Shown one piece after another: positions 25,397 to 36,107 of a DNA stretch of 64,000 nt. The stretch's first letter is position 1, and every line of letters begins with the position of its first letter. Source of the DNA: Hygrophila difformis (Eukaryota; Streptophyta; Magnoliopsida; Lamiales; Acanthaceae); NCBI GenBank assembly GCA_030278955.1, contig JAOANR010000015.1:40208487-40272486 (forward strand), written 5' to 3'. Under the pieces are notes generated by a model. The model searched no databases and was not told where the DNA came from. It saw nothing but the letters and a program-made list of their open reading frames with translations. Position numbers and translations under genes: made by a program.

Positions 25397-25709
25397 ATGG
25401 CAGGAACTCTCATGGCAAGAATGGATGAGAAGTATCATGGCATACTTGCCGGGGATCCTCAGTGTGACAGGCTGAAGGTCAACCTATCCCGGCTATGCCA
25501 TGAGATTTGTCAACATTTCATGACAGGGAGGACCACAGCGCCATTTGAAATTAAAGCACCACACTTGAGTAATAAAAAGACTAATAATCTTGATGTATCC
25601 CTAAACCCTTTCCCGTGAATCATAACTCTTTTCATTTAATAAATCTAATAAATCTAACCTGGTATTATTTTAGAAAATGCTCGTGGGATGGAAATTGTCA
25701 AAAGTTTCA
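25397..25709 (+). repeat. Extra LTR-end duplication in the inner element
   Basis: The sequence before 25397 already ends GCCAAAAGTTTCA like an LTR terminus, and the true end at 25709 repeats it (TTGTCAAAAGTTTCA). Between them is GGCATACTTGCCGGGGATCC, which looks like a decayed tRNA-Asp primer site, and a 73-codon open frame of unknown meaning. The outer LTR lacks this insert. Confidence 0.65.
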
Positions 25710-25726
25710 TGGCGCCGTTGCCGGGG
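25710..25726 (+). other. Primer-binding site, tRNA-Asp (inner)
   Basis: TGGCGCCGTTGCCGGGG immediately follows the 5' LTR, identical to the outer element's site. Confidence 0.92.
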
Positions 25727-25870
25727 AGGATGCAGCGCCGTTTTATTTAGAGAATTACATTCCTCATTGCTCCTAGAGTAGCCTATACATATAATTATAA
25801 ATATTCACCTTCAGAACCACTTCTAACCTGGGGATTGTACAGGTACTGTCATTATTGAAGCCGTTGTTCT

Positions 25871-28800
25871 ATGCAAAGGAGGAAGCAGACGCCAGCCGAG
25901 ATCCCGTTTAATTCAGAGATAGAAAAGACAGCTCGACGTCTTAGGGCGGAGACTAAACGAAGAAGGGAACGGGAACGACAGGCATTACTTTCGCCAAGCA
26001 CCAGCAGCGATATCTCCGAGATGGCAAACCCTGACATCCCACCAATCATTCAACCCAATCCCCCACTTCACAACATTGAGGAAGATCCCGAGGATGTTGA
26101 TCATGATGAATTGGATGATCCCCCTCCCCAGATCATACAAGGAGGTGGAAATCCACCAAACATGGACCAGCAGCACTTCGAGGCACCCCCTCCCAACCCG
26201 AACCAAAACCCACCAAACAACCAAAACCAACCAAATCAGCAAAATTTCCCAAACCAACAGAATCAGCAATACCACAACCCCCATCAGAATCCCCCGAATC
26301 CGAATGATTTCAATGATCCGAGGAACTATTTCATGCCTCAGAACTACTACCCACAGCAATACCAAGGCGGGCCTGAGAACAATCATCAAGCAGCAGCTGC
26401 TGCTGATTACATGCAGCCGATTTTAGAGCCATATCTGAACATTCCTGGGCAAGCTCCATTCTTGGCCAGGAATTTCGAACTGAAACCGGCCCTAATCAAT
26501 CTAGTCCAGAGCAACCAGTTTGCCGGAGCAAGTCATGAAGATCCCCATGATCACCTGCAAACCTTCCTAGAACTGTGTGACACGATCAAAAATCGTGATG
26601 TACCCGCAAACACCATTCGACTAAGGCTATTTCCCTTCTCTCTGACAAGCGGAGCACGAACATGGTACAAGTCACTGCCCGTAAATCAGAAGTCTACATG
26701 GGAAGACGTGATCAGAAACTTCCTAGCAAAATACTTCCCGGAGTCCAAGGTGGATGAATGCCGCTCCAAAATTGCGGAATTCAAGATGAAACCCGACGAG
26801 TCCTTGTATGATGCAAAGGAAAGATTCTTCAACCTACTCAGAAAGTGTCCTCAACATGGTTTCCATGACTGGGAGAGACTGAGAAAGTTCTACAGTGGTC
26901 TGACCCCAGCATGGAAATCCATGCTTGATGCTGCCGGTGGTCAACATTTGCTCTACATACCAATGGACCAAGCCTGGGCAAAGATTGAAGCCATGAGTGT
27001 CAACCGTTCTGTTCTAACTGATGATGGTAATCCCACTCCCCCTCGTGGTTTGTGTGTTGTAGGTACAGTAGAGAAGTCAGACATTGAAAAGCTTCAAGAG
27101 CAAGTGGCAGCGTTGTCTGTAAATCAAGGAGTTGGAAGTTCTGCGCAGGGACAGCAAACTGATGTAATCTGTGGACTGTGTCAAGGTGCTCATGCAACTG
27201 ACACATGCGAGCAAGTCACAGCAGAGAGCTGTAACTATGCAGGAGCTTTTCCGAATAGACACCCGAATTTGTCTTATTCAAACAACAACGCCTTGAACTC
27301 ACATCTCTTGAACAAGCCACAGCAACAACAGTTCAACCCTCAGCAGAATCAGGGATTCAATCAGAACAGGGGCCAACATTTTCAGAATCCAGGTTTCCAA
27401 CCTCAGATCCAGCAGAGGCCGCCTCAGAATTTCCAGAACTTTCAGCCCAATCAGAATTTCCAGCCTCAGTTTGTCCCAAACCAAGGCCAGTGGAATCAGA
27501 ATCAGCAGCAAAATCAGAATCAGAATCAAAAGCCCCCTTCAAGGCTTGAGAATCTGATGACTGATTTCATCACTAGTCAGAAAGAGATCAACAATCAACT
27601 GCAGGCCTCCATCAGAAATGTGGAGACCCAAGTTACACAGATGGCTAATGAGATGCAGAAAAGGGACAAAGGAACGTTGCCAAGCACTGCGGAAAAGAAC
27701 CCGCAATGCAAGGCAATAACCTTGAAATCTGGGAGAGTACTAGCTGGACCAAAGGGAGCGGATACTGGAGCGGAATTTGAAGAAGATGATATTGTTGACA
27801 ATGCTGGTAAGGAAGCTGATAATGGGAACGAAGCAGAAAAAGAGACAGCCGAAATGCAGACTGAAGCTGCGCCTGAAACGGCTGAACCAGATAAGGGTAC
27901 AGGTGAAGGAAAAAGGCAGGTTGAGCAGGAAGAGGTAATTATTCTCAACAGCACGTGCAGTGCCATTGTTCAGAGGAGAATGCCTGAAAAGAAAGAGGAC
28001 CCCGGATGTTGCACACTTCCAGTACAATTCGGAAAGGCCAAAGTGAGTATGAGGCTTTGTGATTTAGGATCAAGCATCAATGTGATGCCACTAGCTATGG
28101 CTGTTCGCCTCAAGCTTGGAGAAATTCAACCGGTCAAGATGAGACTGCAACTTGCAGACAGATCAATCACTCAGCCCGTAGGAATCCTCAAGGATGTTGT
28201 GGTCAAAACCGGGCAGGTTCTTTTCCCGGTCGACTTCATCGTCCTCGACATTGAAGAGGATTCTGAAATGCCGCTTATCCTTGGACGCCCATTTCTAGCC
28301 ACTGGTGGTGCACTGATTGACGCCAAATCCGGAAAAGTCACCCTAAGGGTCGATGGCGAGGAGATCATCTTTGATATGGAGAAATTGCAGAAATTTCCGA
28401 ATGACAGTTCTTGTTTTTCATTCGAAAATGTAATAGTTAGGGAAGAGCTTGACTCTGAACTTGAGTGTGAAATGATGCTGGATGAACCATCAAAGCAGGT
28501 ACTGAAGCCTGCTGGCGTGGAGCACAAAGAATGCAAAGCCGTTCACTTCGCCGATCCCGAAACAGGGGATTTGGAGGAATTTGATGGCATGGACTTCCAT
28601 GAGGACGCCAATCAAGAGGAGGAAGAGGATCCTGTACTGATGCAGGATCCCGAAGGTAAATCTGTTCTCCCACCACCCAATTCTCGCAAACTACTCCCTT
28701 CCGTTGAATGTCCACCAGAGCTTGAACTTAAAACACTACCCGATCATCTCAAGTACGCGTTTCTCGCAGAACATAAAAAGTTACCTGTGATTGTTTCGGC

Positions 28801-31090
28801 TAAGCTCTCCCAAGAGCAAGAAAATGCTCTGGTGGTCGTTCTTAAGAAACATGTACATGCAATAGGTTGGACCATTTCTGATATAAAAGGAATAAGCCCT
28901 TCTATTTGCATGCACAGGATTCTAATGGAAGAAGAGTTTAAACCCTCCCGTCAACCTCAGAGGCGATTGAACCCCCTTATGCAGGAAGTGGTAAGGAAAG
29001 AAGTTATCAAGCTCTTAGATGCTGGTATAATCTATCCTATCTCTGATAGCAAATGGGTTAGCCCAGTGCAGGTCGTACCCAAACGAGGAGGGATGTGCAT
29101 AACCAAGAATGAGCAAGGAGAAGAGGTTGCAACCAGGCCAGTGACCGGATGGAGAGTTTGTATCGATTACCGGAAGCTGAATGAGGCCACACGCAAGGAC
29201 CATTTTCCATTGCCATTCATTGATCAGATGCTTGAGAGGTTGGCAGGGAGAGAGTTTTATTGCTTTTTGGATGGTTATTCTGGTTATAATCAGATTGTTA
29301 TTTCCAGTGAGGACCATGATAAAACCACTTTCACTTGCCCGTACGGCACTTTTGCCTATCGACGGATGCCTTTTGGTTTATGCAATGCACCTGCTACTTT
29401 TCAAAGATGCATGATGTCTATTTTCTCTGAATTTATCGAAAAATGCATTGAGGTCTTCATGGATGACTTCTCTGTATACGGAGATACGTTCGAAGATTGT
29501 TTGACCAATCTTGCTAAGATTTTAAAGAGGTGTGAAGACACTAACTTGGTTTTAAATTGGGAAAAGTGCCATTTTATGGTCACTGAGGGCATAGTGTTAG
29601 GTCATCGCATTTCTCGTGCAGGCATTGAAGTTGATCCAGCCAAAGTTTCCATCATTTCCAATCTCCCTCTTCCTAACTCGATCAAATCAGTTAGGAGCTT
29701 CTTAGGGCATGCCGGTTTTTACCGGCGATTCATTAAGGATTTCTCTAAAATTGCCAAGCCGCTCACTAATCTGCTTTGTAAAGAAAATCCTTTCTTAATA
29801 AATGAAGCGTGTGTCCAAGCCTTTGACACGCTCAAGAAGATGTTGGTTTCTGCACCGATAGTGCAACCACCCGATTGGTCAATACCTTTCGAGGTAATGT
29901 GCGATGCTAGTGGTCTTGCCGTGGGCGCAGTTCTTGGACAACATAAGGATGGGAGACACTGCGTAATTCATTACGCGAGTCACGCCCTGAATGAAGCCCA
30001 AGTCAACTACACCACAACGGAGAAAGAGATGTATGCTGTAGTCTTCGCGTTTGACAAGTTCAGACAGTACCTAATAGGTACAAAGACCATAGTATACACC
30101 GATCATACAGCATTGAGATACTTGTTTAGCAAACAAGATGCAAAACCTCGATTAATCAGGTGGGTACTTCTGTTGCAAGAATTCGACATCATAATAAAAG
30201 ATAGGCGAGGTCGAGATAATGGTGCTGCTGACCACTTATCTCGATTAGATAATGATAAAAAGGAAAAAGCCGTCAATGAGGATTTCCCGGACGAACAGTT
30301 GTTCGCGTTGCACCTGCATAATCAAGCTTGCCCATGGTTTTCCGACATCGCTAACTTCTTGGCATGCGGAATAACCCCCCAGTTTTCGAACTATCATCAG
30401 AGGAATAAGTTCAAACGAGATGTATTAAGTTACTTCTGGGAAGAACCTTATCTCTTCAAACACTGCCCTGATTTAATAATCAGGCGATGTGTGACTGAGC
30501 ATGAAGCTTATCAAATTGTCAGAAAATGCCATGAATCAGAATATGGAGGTCACCATGGTCCCGCTCGAACGACCCACAAGGTCCTCGAATGTGGATTTTA
30601 TTGGCCTCACATCTATGAGGATTGCAGGACATTTGTTAAGGGCTGTGACAGATGCCAAAGATTAGGAAACATTTCCAAGAGGGATGAGATGCCTCAAAAG
30701 GGGATTCTCACACTTGAGATCTTTGATGTATGGGGCATTGACTTCATGGGACCGTTTCCACCATATGGTGGAAACTACTATATCTTGGTAGCTGTCGATT
30801 ACGTATCCAAATGGGTCGAGGCTGTCGCATTACCGACCAATGATGGTAGCCAAGTCATCAAGTTCCTCAAGAACAACATTTTCAGTCGATTTGGCGTACC
30901 TAGGGTGGTGATATCTGATGGGGGAACACACTTTATTAATAAAGGTTTTGAAACTTTAATGAGTAAAAATGGGATCCTCCATAAGATAGGCACGCCTTAT
31001 CATCCCCAGACTAGTGGTCAAGTCGAAGTATCCAATCGAGAAATCAAACACATACTCGAAGCCACATACTCGAAGCCACTGTCGGGATAA
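25871..31090 (+). CDS. Inner Athila gag-pol polyprotein, truncated in integrase
   Basis: A 1739-codon frame opens at [19 protein letters not shown]. Rough order by residue: charged N-terminus (1-50); Pro/Asn/Gln-rich linker (60-175); gag domain (180-400, [28 protein letters not shown]); Gln-rich linker; aspartic protease (about 727, [14 protein letters not shown], with DLGS in place of DTGS); reverse transcriptase (about 1090-1260, [29 protein letters not shown]); RNase H (about 1343, [13 protein letters not shown]); integrase zinc finger (about 1553-1595, [19 protein letters not shown]) and DDE core ([30 protein letters not shown]). The frame ends early because a 14-bp unit (31051-31064) is duplicated at 31065-31078. 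Compared with the outer copy, about 71 residues that normally precede the protease are missing near 27909. Confidence 0.96.
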   Translation: MQRRKQTPAEIPFNSEIEKTARRLRAETKRRRERERQALLSPSTSSDISEMANPDIPPIIQPNPPLHNIEEDPEDVDHDELDDPPPQIIQGGGNPPNMDQQHFEAPPPNPNQNPPNNQNQPNQQNFPNQQNQQYHNPHQNPPNPNDFNDPRNYFMPQNYYPQQYQGGPENNHQAAAAADYMQPILEPYLNIPGQAPFLARNFELKPALINLVQSNQFAGASHEDPHDHLQTFLELCDTIKNRDVPANTIRLRLFPFSLTSGARTWYKSLPVNQKSTWEDVIRNFLAKYFPESKVDECRSKIAEFKMKPDESLYDAKERFFNLLRKCPQHGFHDWERLRKFYSGLTPAWKSMLDAAGGQHLLYIPMDQAWAKIEAMSVNRSVLTDDGNPTPPRGLCVVGTVEKSDIEKLQEQVAALSVNQGVGSSAQGQQTDVICGLCQGAHATDTCEQVTAESCNYAGAFPNRHPNLSYSNNNALNSHLLNKPQQQQFNPQQNQGFNQNRGQHFQNPGFQPQIQQRPPQNFQNFQPNQNFQPQFVPNQGQWNQNQQQNQNQNQKPPSRLENLMTDFITSQKEINNQLQASIRNVETQVTQMANEMQKRDKGTLPSTAEKNPQCKAITLKSGRVLAGPKGADTGAEFEEDDIVDNAGKEADNGNEAEKETAEMQTEAAPETAEPDKGTGEGKRQVEQEEVIILNSTCSAIVQRRMPEKKEDPGCCTLPVQFGKAKVSMRLCDLGSSINVMPLAMAVRLKLGEIQPVKMRLQLADRSITQPVGILKDVVVKTGQVLFPVDFIVLDIEEDSEMPLILGRPFLATGGALIDAKSGKVTLRVDGEEIIFDMEKLQKFPNDSSCFSFENVIVREELDSELECEMMLDEPSKQVLKPAGVEHKECKAVHFADPETGDLEEFDGMDFHEDANQEEEEDPVLMQDPEGKSVLPPPNSRKLLPSVECPPELELKTLPDHLKYAFLAEHKKLPVIVSAKLSQEQENALVVVLKKHVHAIGWTISDIKGISPSICMHRILMEEEFKPSRQPQRRLNPLMQEVVRKEVIKLLDAGIIYPISDSKWVSPVQVVPKRGGMCITKNEQGEEVATRPVTGWRVCIDYRKLNEATRKDHFPLPFIDQMLERLAGREFYCFLDGYSGYNQIVISSEDHDKTTFTCPYGTFAYRRMPFGLCNAPATFQRCMMSIFSEFIEKCIEVFMDDFSVYGDTFEDCLTNLAKILKRCEDTNLVLNWEKCHFMVTEGIVLGHRISRAGIEVDPAKVSIISNLPLPNSIKSVRSFLGHAGFYRRFIKDFSKIAKPLTNLLCKENPFLINEACVQAFDTLKKMLVSAPIVQPPDWSIPFEVMCDASGLAVGAVLGQHKDGRHCVIHYASHALNEAQVNYTTTEKEMYAVVFAFDKFRQYLIGTKTIVYTDHTALRYLFSKQDAKPRLIRWVLLLQEFDIIIKDRRGRDNGAADHLSRLDNDKKEKAVNEDFPDEQLFALHLHNQACPWFSDIANFLACGITPQFSNYHQRNKFKRDVLSYFWEEPYLFKHCPDLIIRRCVTEHEAYQIVRKCHESEYGGHHGPARTTHKVLECGFYWPHIYEDCRTFVKGCDRCQRLGNISKRDEMPQKGILTLEIFDVWGIDFMGPFPPYGGNYYILVAVDYVSKWVEAVALPTNDGSQVIKFLKNNIFSRFGVPRVVISDGGTHFINKGFETLMSKNGILHKIGTPYHPQTSGQVEVSNREIKHILEATYSKPLSG

Positions 31091-31635
31091 CCCGTAAGGA
31101 TTGGGCACGTAAGCTCAATGATGCTCTATGGGCATACCGCACAGCATATAAGACTCCCATCGGGATGTCTCCATACAGGCTGGTCTTTGGAAAAGCCTGT
31201 CATTTGCCTGTAGAGCTAGAGCATAAAGCTTACTGGGCCGTTAAAACGCTTAACTTCGATCCGAAAGTTGCTCAGAGCAAACGTAAGTTGGACCTCAATG
31301 AAATTGAGGAAATACGAGCGCAAGCTTATGAAAGCTCTCGAATTTACAAGGAGCGGACCCAGAAGTTGCACGATCGCCGGATCAAACCTAAGTATTTCTA
31401 TGTTGGTCAACATGTGTTATTATTCAATACTAGGTTGAAGCTGTTCCCCGGAAAGCTCAAATCTAGATGGGAAGGACCACATGAAGTACTAGAGGTGTTC
31501 AAAAATGGAGCTGTCAGGATTCGAACTGGCAGGGGCGATATAGTGGTGAATGGACAACGATTGAAGGAGTACCTCGGACAGTTCGATCCGGAGAAAGAAA
31601 GCCAAGCAGTGGCAGACCCGGCTTACACTCAATAA
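31081..31635 (+). pseudogene. Displaced integrase C-terminus of the inner element
   Basis: It is the continuation of integrase in another frame after the 14-bp duplication: [10 protein letters not shown], then [20 protein letters not shown]. The C-terminal [13 protein letters not shown] block is the GPF/Y-like end, and the frame stops at 31633-31635. It aligns closely with the intact-frame part of the outer element. It would be translated only if the frameshift were bypassed. Confidence 0.9.
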
Positions 31636-32127
31636 GAAACAGCATTTAAAAATACAAAAATTTCAGTTTATATATATATAGTATATAGTTACAGTATTTA
31701 TTTCATGGCAAGGAAGTACCCAAAGATCAATTAACATTTAGAGTACTAAGACTCTAAATGTGAGGATGTTGATATTTGGAGAAAATCTAATGCGTCTTAT
31801 TTGTCTGTCTTGCAGAAGTTCGGAACCACCAAAAAAAAAAAAAAGGAGCAGATGACAGTAACATGGAAAACCAGGTTCTTGGTTGGTTTAGTTCTATAAA
31901 TTTGAGAAAATGTTCTCGGGAATTGAAGAAATTCAAGCCCCGAAACAAAATTCACAGATAAAATGGAACTGACCCAACCTAATTTTATGCAAGTGGATTA
32001 TTTAATTTTCAGCCCAGCATTTTGAATTTACTTGGACTAAATTCATTCAGCCCAAGTCAAATAAAATGGACGCAGGCCCGATACCACACTCGGGCCCAGT
32101 CCAAGAAAATTTGAAAATTCAAAATCC
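31636..32127. other. Post-pol spacer of the inner element
   Basis: Non-coding. It includes TTTAGAGT..ACTCTAAA (an 8-bp stem, about 31738-31759) leading into TAAATGTGAGGATGTTG (31755-31771), a polypurine-like motif also found before the 3' LTR. A likely splice acceptor follows (TGTCTTGCAG, about 31815). GGGCCCA motifs occur just before the inverted-repeat cluster. Confidence 0.55.
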
Positions 32128-32440
32128 TTTGTCGCGGAAGGACCTTTGTCGCGATGTCATGCATCGCGACCAGGCCCTGCTCCGCGACAAACTCCTTTTT
32201 CCTTCTAAACCATTTCCCCACATCTTGTCGCGATGCACCTTGTCGCGGAGCATGACTCCGCGACCAAGCCCTGCTCCGCGACATGACCTGCGTTGACTGT
32301 CTCCATACTGAACTTTGTCGCGGTAGCCTTGTCGCGGAGCATGACTCCGCGACCAACCCTCAACTCCGCGACCACTCTAATGTCGCTATGCCTTGTCGCG
32401 GAACTGTGTTCCGCGACAAAGTCTCGGATTCCGCGACAAA
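32128..32440. repeat. TTGTCGCGGA inverted-repeat cluster C, upstream of the F-box gene (inner)
   Basis: The motif is the same as in this element's LTR clusters (TTTGTCGCGGA, TCCGCGACAAA and variants). It ends 8 bp before TATTTATA (32449-32456). The outer element has a matching cluster at the matching place, but with the TAGCGCCGTAG motif. Confidence 0.9.
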
Positions 32441-32448
32441 AGTCCAAG

Positions 32449-32456
32449 TATTTATA
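32449..32456 (+). promoter_or_regulatory. Probable TATA box of the inner F-box gene
   Basis: TATTTATA followed by a C-rich run, 150 bp before the F-box start codon. The outer element has TATAAATACCCCCAC at the same position. Confidence 0.65.
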
Positions 32457-32605
32457 CCCCCCCCACCCCCTCCAGTTTCTTTTCACCTTCCTCCTGTCAT
32501 TTCAACTTCTTTCAGTTTCTTCATCTTCTTTTCCCCCATTTTTCTCTCATCCGAACGAACACCACGTGTTCTTCGCACTCTTGCACGCCATTTCTAAGGG
32601 AAACT

Positions 32606-34421
32606 ATGGACCGATTTCATGGACCCCTCCCAATCCTTGGACCCGTGCCTAGACCCGAGCCAAGGAGGAGAGGGTAAACCCTATTTTCACCATGGTCATA
32701 GCCCCCCTTCGGACCCCTTAGTTCTTTTATTTATTTTATTTTGTTGTGTTCGTGGTGTGGTGTTGTTAGTGTGCACATCCAACTTCAGATTTTTGGAGGT
32801 TTTGAGTGCCCTCGGCTTTGAGCACCATTTTGAAGTTTTTGAGAACTTGTTTTGAAAACTGATTAATGGAGTTAAAACTGTTAATGGATAAGATTTTTGA
32901 AGTTTAAAACTGGAAAGAACAAACCGATAAACATTTGGGTATTGTTTTGAATATCTTGATGTTATTAGTTTGATTGATCCTGATGTGATGTGCACAGTGT
33001 GGGTGGTGTAATAAAGATGGAAGATCTTTTTGGGCACATTTGTTCTCATGTTAGAAATCTCATGGGAATAAATGTTTGTTTGTTTATGGAAACATAGTAC
33101 AAACACCCAATAGGAAGCTTCCACTTTTAATAAAAGCAACCTTTTAGAAAAAGACAAAAAGAGTTATTTTTGTTTAATGTTTGACTTGAGTTTTGTTCCC
33201 AATGGAACACTAGTGTGAGTAAGATAGCAGTATTTTGTCACCTAACTGCTATCCTTTTCAAAAATCCGAAATGGGACCACTCACATCCCACTTTTATTAA
33301 ATAAAACAAGTCAACCATTTTTTTTAAAATTAAAAACAGTGTTTGCAAATTTTTGGATGCTAAAACTGTCCAAACAGTCCAAGCTATTCAGAAACAGCAA
33401 ATCCGTTCCGCCACGTCTCCATTGCACATTCCAATATTCGAGCATTCCATTTCCATCTATCCATCTCATTCCACTTCCAACAAGTGTCTCGGACTTGTTT
33501 AATAAACTGAAAACTTTTGGGCCCTACGGCCCATTAAAAAGATTTTAGGCCCAATGGCCAATTTTATTTTATTTTGGGCTCTTTAGCCCAATTAAAACCA
33601 AATGTTGTTTACGTATGCTTTAAATTAAAATTCAAGTCAGAAATTTAATAATCTCACATCTAGAGCAAAGCTCTAAATGTGAGGATGTTGGTTTCTAAAC
33701 TTGAATAATTTCCGAAAATTACATAAAAATTGGATTCATCACTTCTTATCTTTTCAGGGACAATCTTCCAAACCCAGACCCTGCACCCGAAGAAACCCAT
33801 CTGCTGGACTTACCCCTCGAACTCCTGGGTGAAATCCTCTCCCGTGTAGGAGAGAATGACATCAGTGAAGCCTTCAAGGCACAGCAAACCTGCAAGAAAT
33901 TCAGGGATGCCGGGAACCTCTCCATCGTCTACAAACGATGCGAGGTCAACTCATCCACTATAAAGAGAGGGCGGGAGTACTATCGTTGGGAGAAGCGGAG
34001 ATTCCTTCGGACATGCGACCAGGCTGGAAACCACAATCTCCAAATCATCCCAGCAATGTTGGCATTTGCAGAGGGGAATGAAGAGCAAGCCTATGAACTG
34101 CTACGCCTGGGAATTGAGGACAATCATAAAGCGACAATCTTTGCCTATGGGTTGATGCTCATGAGCAAGGAGGACACAGGGCAGGTCGAGCAGGGAATCA
34201 GGATGATTGACAGGATAGTGACAAGATGGTCAGTCTTCCAAGACACATCCGTCAATGTCCTCGAATGGATGGTTGACCAACCAGACACCCCATTCCTATG
34301 GGCTGATCAGGAAGGCAGAGTTTACTGCCCCAGGGATCACGAGGCCATAACAGATCCCAATGATTGGTGTCTGCGGTGTGAGCTATCCAGCTATCTCCAC
34401 TGGGCTAGTTACATGTTCTGA
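32606..34421 (+). CDS. F-box protein gene carried by the inner Athila element
   Basis: Two exons, 32606-32673 and 33758-34421, joined by a GT..AG intron of 1084 bp, give about 243 aa. Residues 1-23 are MDRFHGPLPILGPVPRPEPR-like and basic. The F-box lies near residues 38-85 (LDLPLELLGEILSRVG, TCKKFRDAGNLSIVYKRCEV). A helical middle part follows (FLRTCDQAGN, AFAEGNEEQAYELLRLGIED, YGLMLMSK), recalling the repeat region of plant At2g35280-type F-box proteins. The tail has a possible metal site: C-x3-H, then C-x2-C-x6-H (WCLRCELSSYLHW). F-box proteins select substrates for SCF ubiquitin ligases; the target here is unknown. The gene has its own TATA box and sits between pol and the 3' LTR, where other Athila elements have an env-like frame. 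The frame is intact. Splice sites are inferred, but the same structure in the outer copy supports them. Confidence 0.8.
33674..33690 (+). other. Second internal copy of the polypurine/LTR-border motif (inner)
   Basis: TAAATGTGAGGATGTTG lies in the F-box intron, 68 bp before the acceptor, preceded by the small stem TAGAGC..GCTCTA. The other copies are at 31755 and 36093. Confidence 0.75.
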
Positions 34422-36107
34422 AGGAAAGGAAGAAGCATGAATCCGAATTTACCCCGCTTTATTTTATTTCCAGTCTAGTAGTAGTAATCTGCAAGGGATT
34501 TCCTCCTTTTGTGTGTGCAGGTTCGTATTAACTGCACGAGAATCCCTTGCCTCGGATGTATTTAATTGCTTTCCCTAAAATTGGAACTCAACTTTTGAGA
34601 CCACTGAACAATTCTTTACTGCTTTCCTTTGAAAAGATGTCTGTACAGTCCGAGATGAATAAGTGACTGTCAGACCAAAAATATGCTGTTGACATACTCA
34701 GTATGACAACAGTGCCTCTTTACTGCTTTCAATTAAATAACCAGCAAAAATATGCATAAACTTGCTCTAAATTCACAGGTTGAATTTAGGCTTATGATTA
34801 AATTTTCAAACTTTTAAATTGGGATAATATAATTGAAGACATGCATGAAATGAATTCCTGAGGTTTTGAGCTATAAAAATTTAATGATGCGATCAGCTTA
34901 TTGGGTAATAAATCTGCATGTTAGAGATTTTGATTGAATAAATTGTTAGAATTAAGCTTTGATTGAATTTGCGAATATTGTATGACATGAATCAACCCAA
35001 CCTCGTGAGATTTGAGCCATGAGTCACTTTTACTCTTTCATTTTCTTTGATGTGTGAATCATTTTGATTAAAGGAAACTAGAACTTGCAATTGGGACCGA
35101 TTCAAGACCATGCCATATTCCCGAAATCGAGCATATGATCGAGGCACTTAGAAAAACCCAAATTTTTGGCCTTCGTTTGAAATCCAAACCCAAAAATATT
35201 TTCCCCTTAGGAATAACCAATCTGAGCCTATAAGCCTAATTCTTCTTTGAAGCCTTCTATATTATTCCTAGCCTTACAAAAAGACCAAGAAATTCAAACC
35301 CAAGTGCGCAAGGATAAATTCGATCAAGGCATTACAGTTTGTGATCATCATGAAAACTATAAATCGGTATTCTATAAACCGATTCAAAAAAAAAAAAAAA
35401 AAAAAAAGATGATGTTGAATTCCAGTCAACAACACATAAGTTGCGAATGACAAAGCAATTAGACAATAGTCTAATGTCAATGCAATATGAAAAGAGAAAA
35501 GCAAAAGAAAGAAACAATGATGATCATAAATTTTAAATAAAAATGCCAAGTTATGATGGAATTAAATTCCTGCCACTACTTAGCCTAATAATTTCCCTTT
35601 CCTACCTAATGTTACAACCGTACGCCCCGTTATAACCCTTAAATAAGACCTCGTGATCTCAATTTGAAGAAATGAGCCGGTGGCGAGTTGGTCTGATTGC
35701 AAGCTTATGGGATAATTTAATTAAATTTGATTTTGAGCGTTCATGATTAAACCCCAATTGAGAGTGAGTGAATTTTCCGATTCTCTTATATGTGAGGCTC
35801 TGTTTTATGAATTATGTTCGTGTCATACCTTAATTCTAATTTTTAATCTTTGCATCTTTCAAACATGATATTCATGAAGGATTGATAATAATGTTTGATT
35901 TGTAGGCCTGATATAGTGAGCAAGTATCATTTCATTAAACACTGCAATCAAGGGAATTCAACACTTGTAGTTTTTGATTGTCTTATCCCAATTCAAAAAG
36001 GATGTGATTTATGAAGCCACGAAAATGAATTGAATATGTAGAGTCCGTGTTCCTAGGAACATTGACTCTGACTGCTCGGGGACGATCAGTATTAAATGTG
36101 AGGATGT
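34422..36107. other. 3' non-coding spacer of the inner element
   Basis: No env-like or other gene is found. It is AT-rich, contains an A run (about 35386-35407), and ends with TAAATGTGAGGATGT against the 3' LTR, the presumed polypurine tract. It matches 48917-50569 of the outer element along its length. Confidence 0.7.

Larger units (their letters stand above)
20991..25709 (+). repeat. 5' LTR of the inner Athila element
   Basis: 4719 bp, TG..CA. Order: inverted-repeat cluster A (21295-21540), GGCCCATGGGC plus TTAGGGTT (site II and telo-box-like), TATA box (21611-21618), leader cluster B (22270-22800), then a tail homologous to the outer LTR. An extra ~313 bp at the 3' end (25397-25709) repeats the LTR terminus. 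Confidence 0.95.

Noticed and set aside
33758..34421. F-box gene as a normal host gene that the element landed next to
   Set aside because: The same gene, exon plan and upstream cluster sit at the same internal position in both elements, within the LTR boundaries and TSDs.
34422..36107. Possible env-like gene expected in an Athila element
   Set aside because: No long frame, signal peptide or transmembrane segment in this spacer or in 48917-50569; the F-box gene occupies the usual region.
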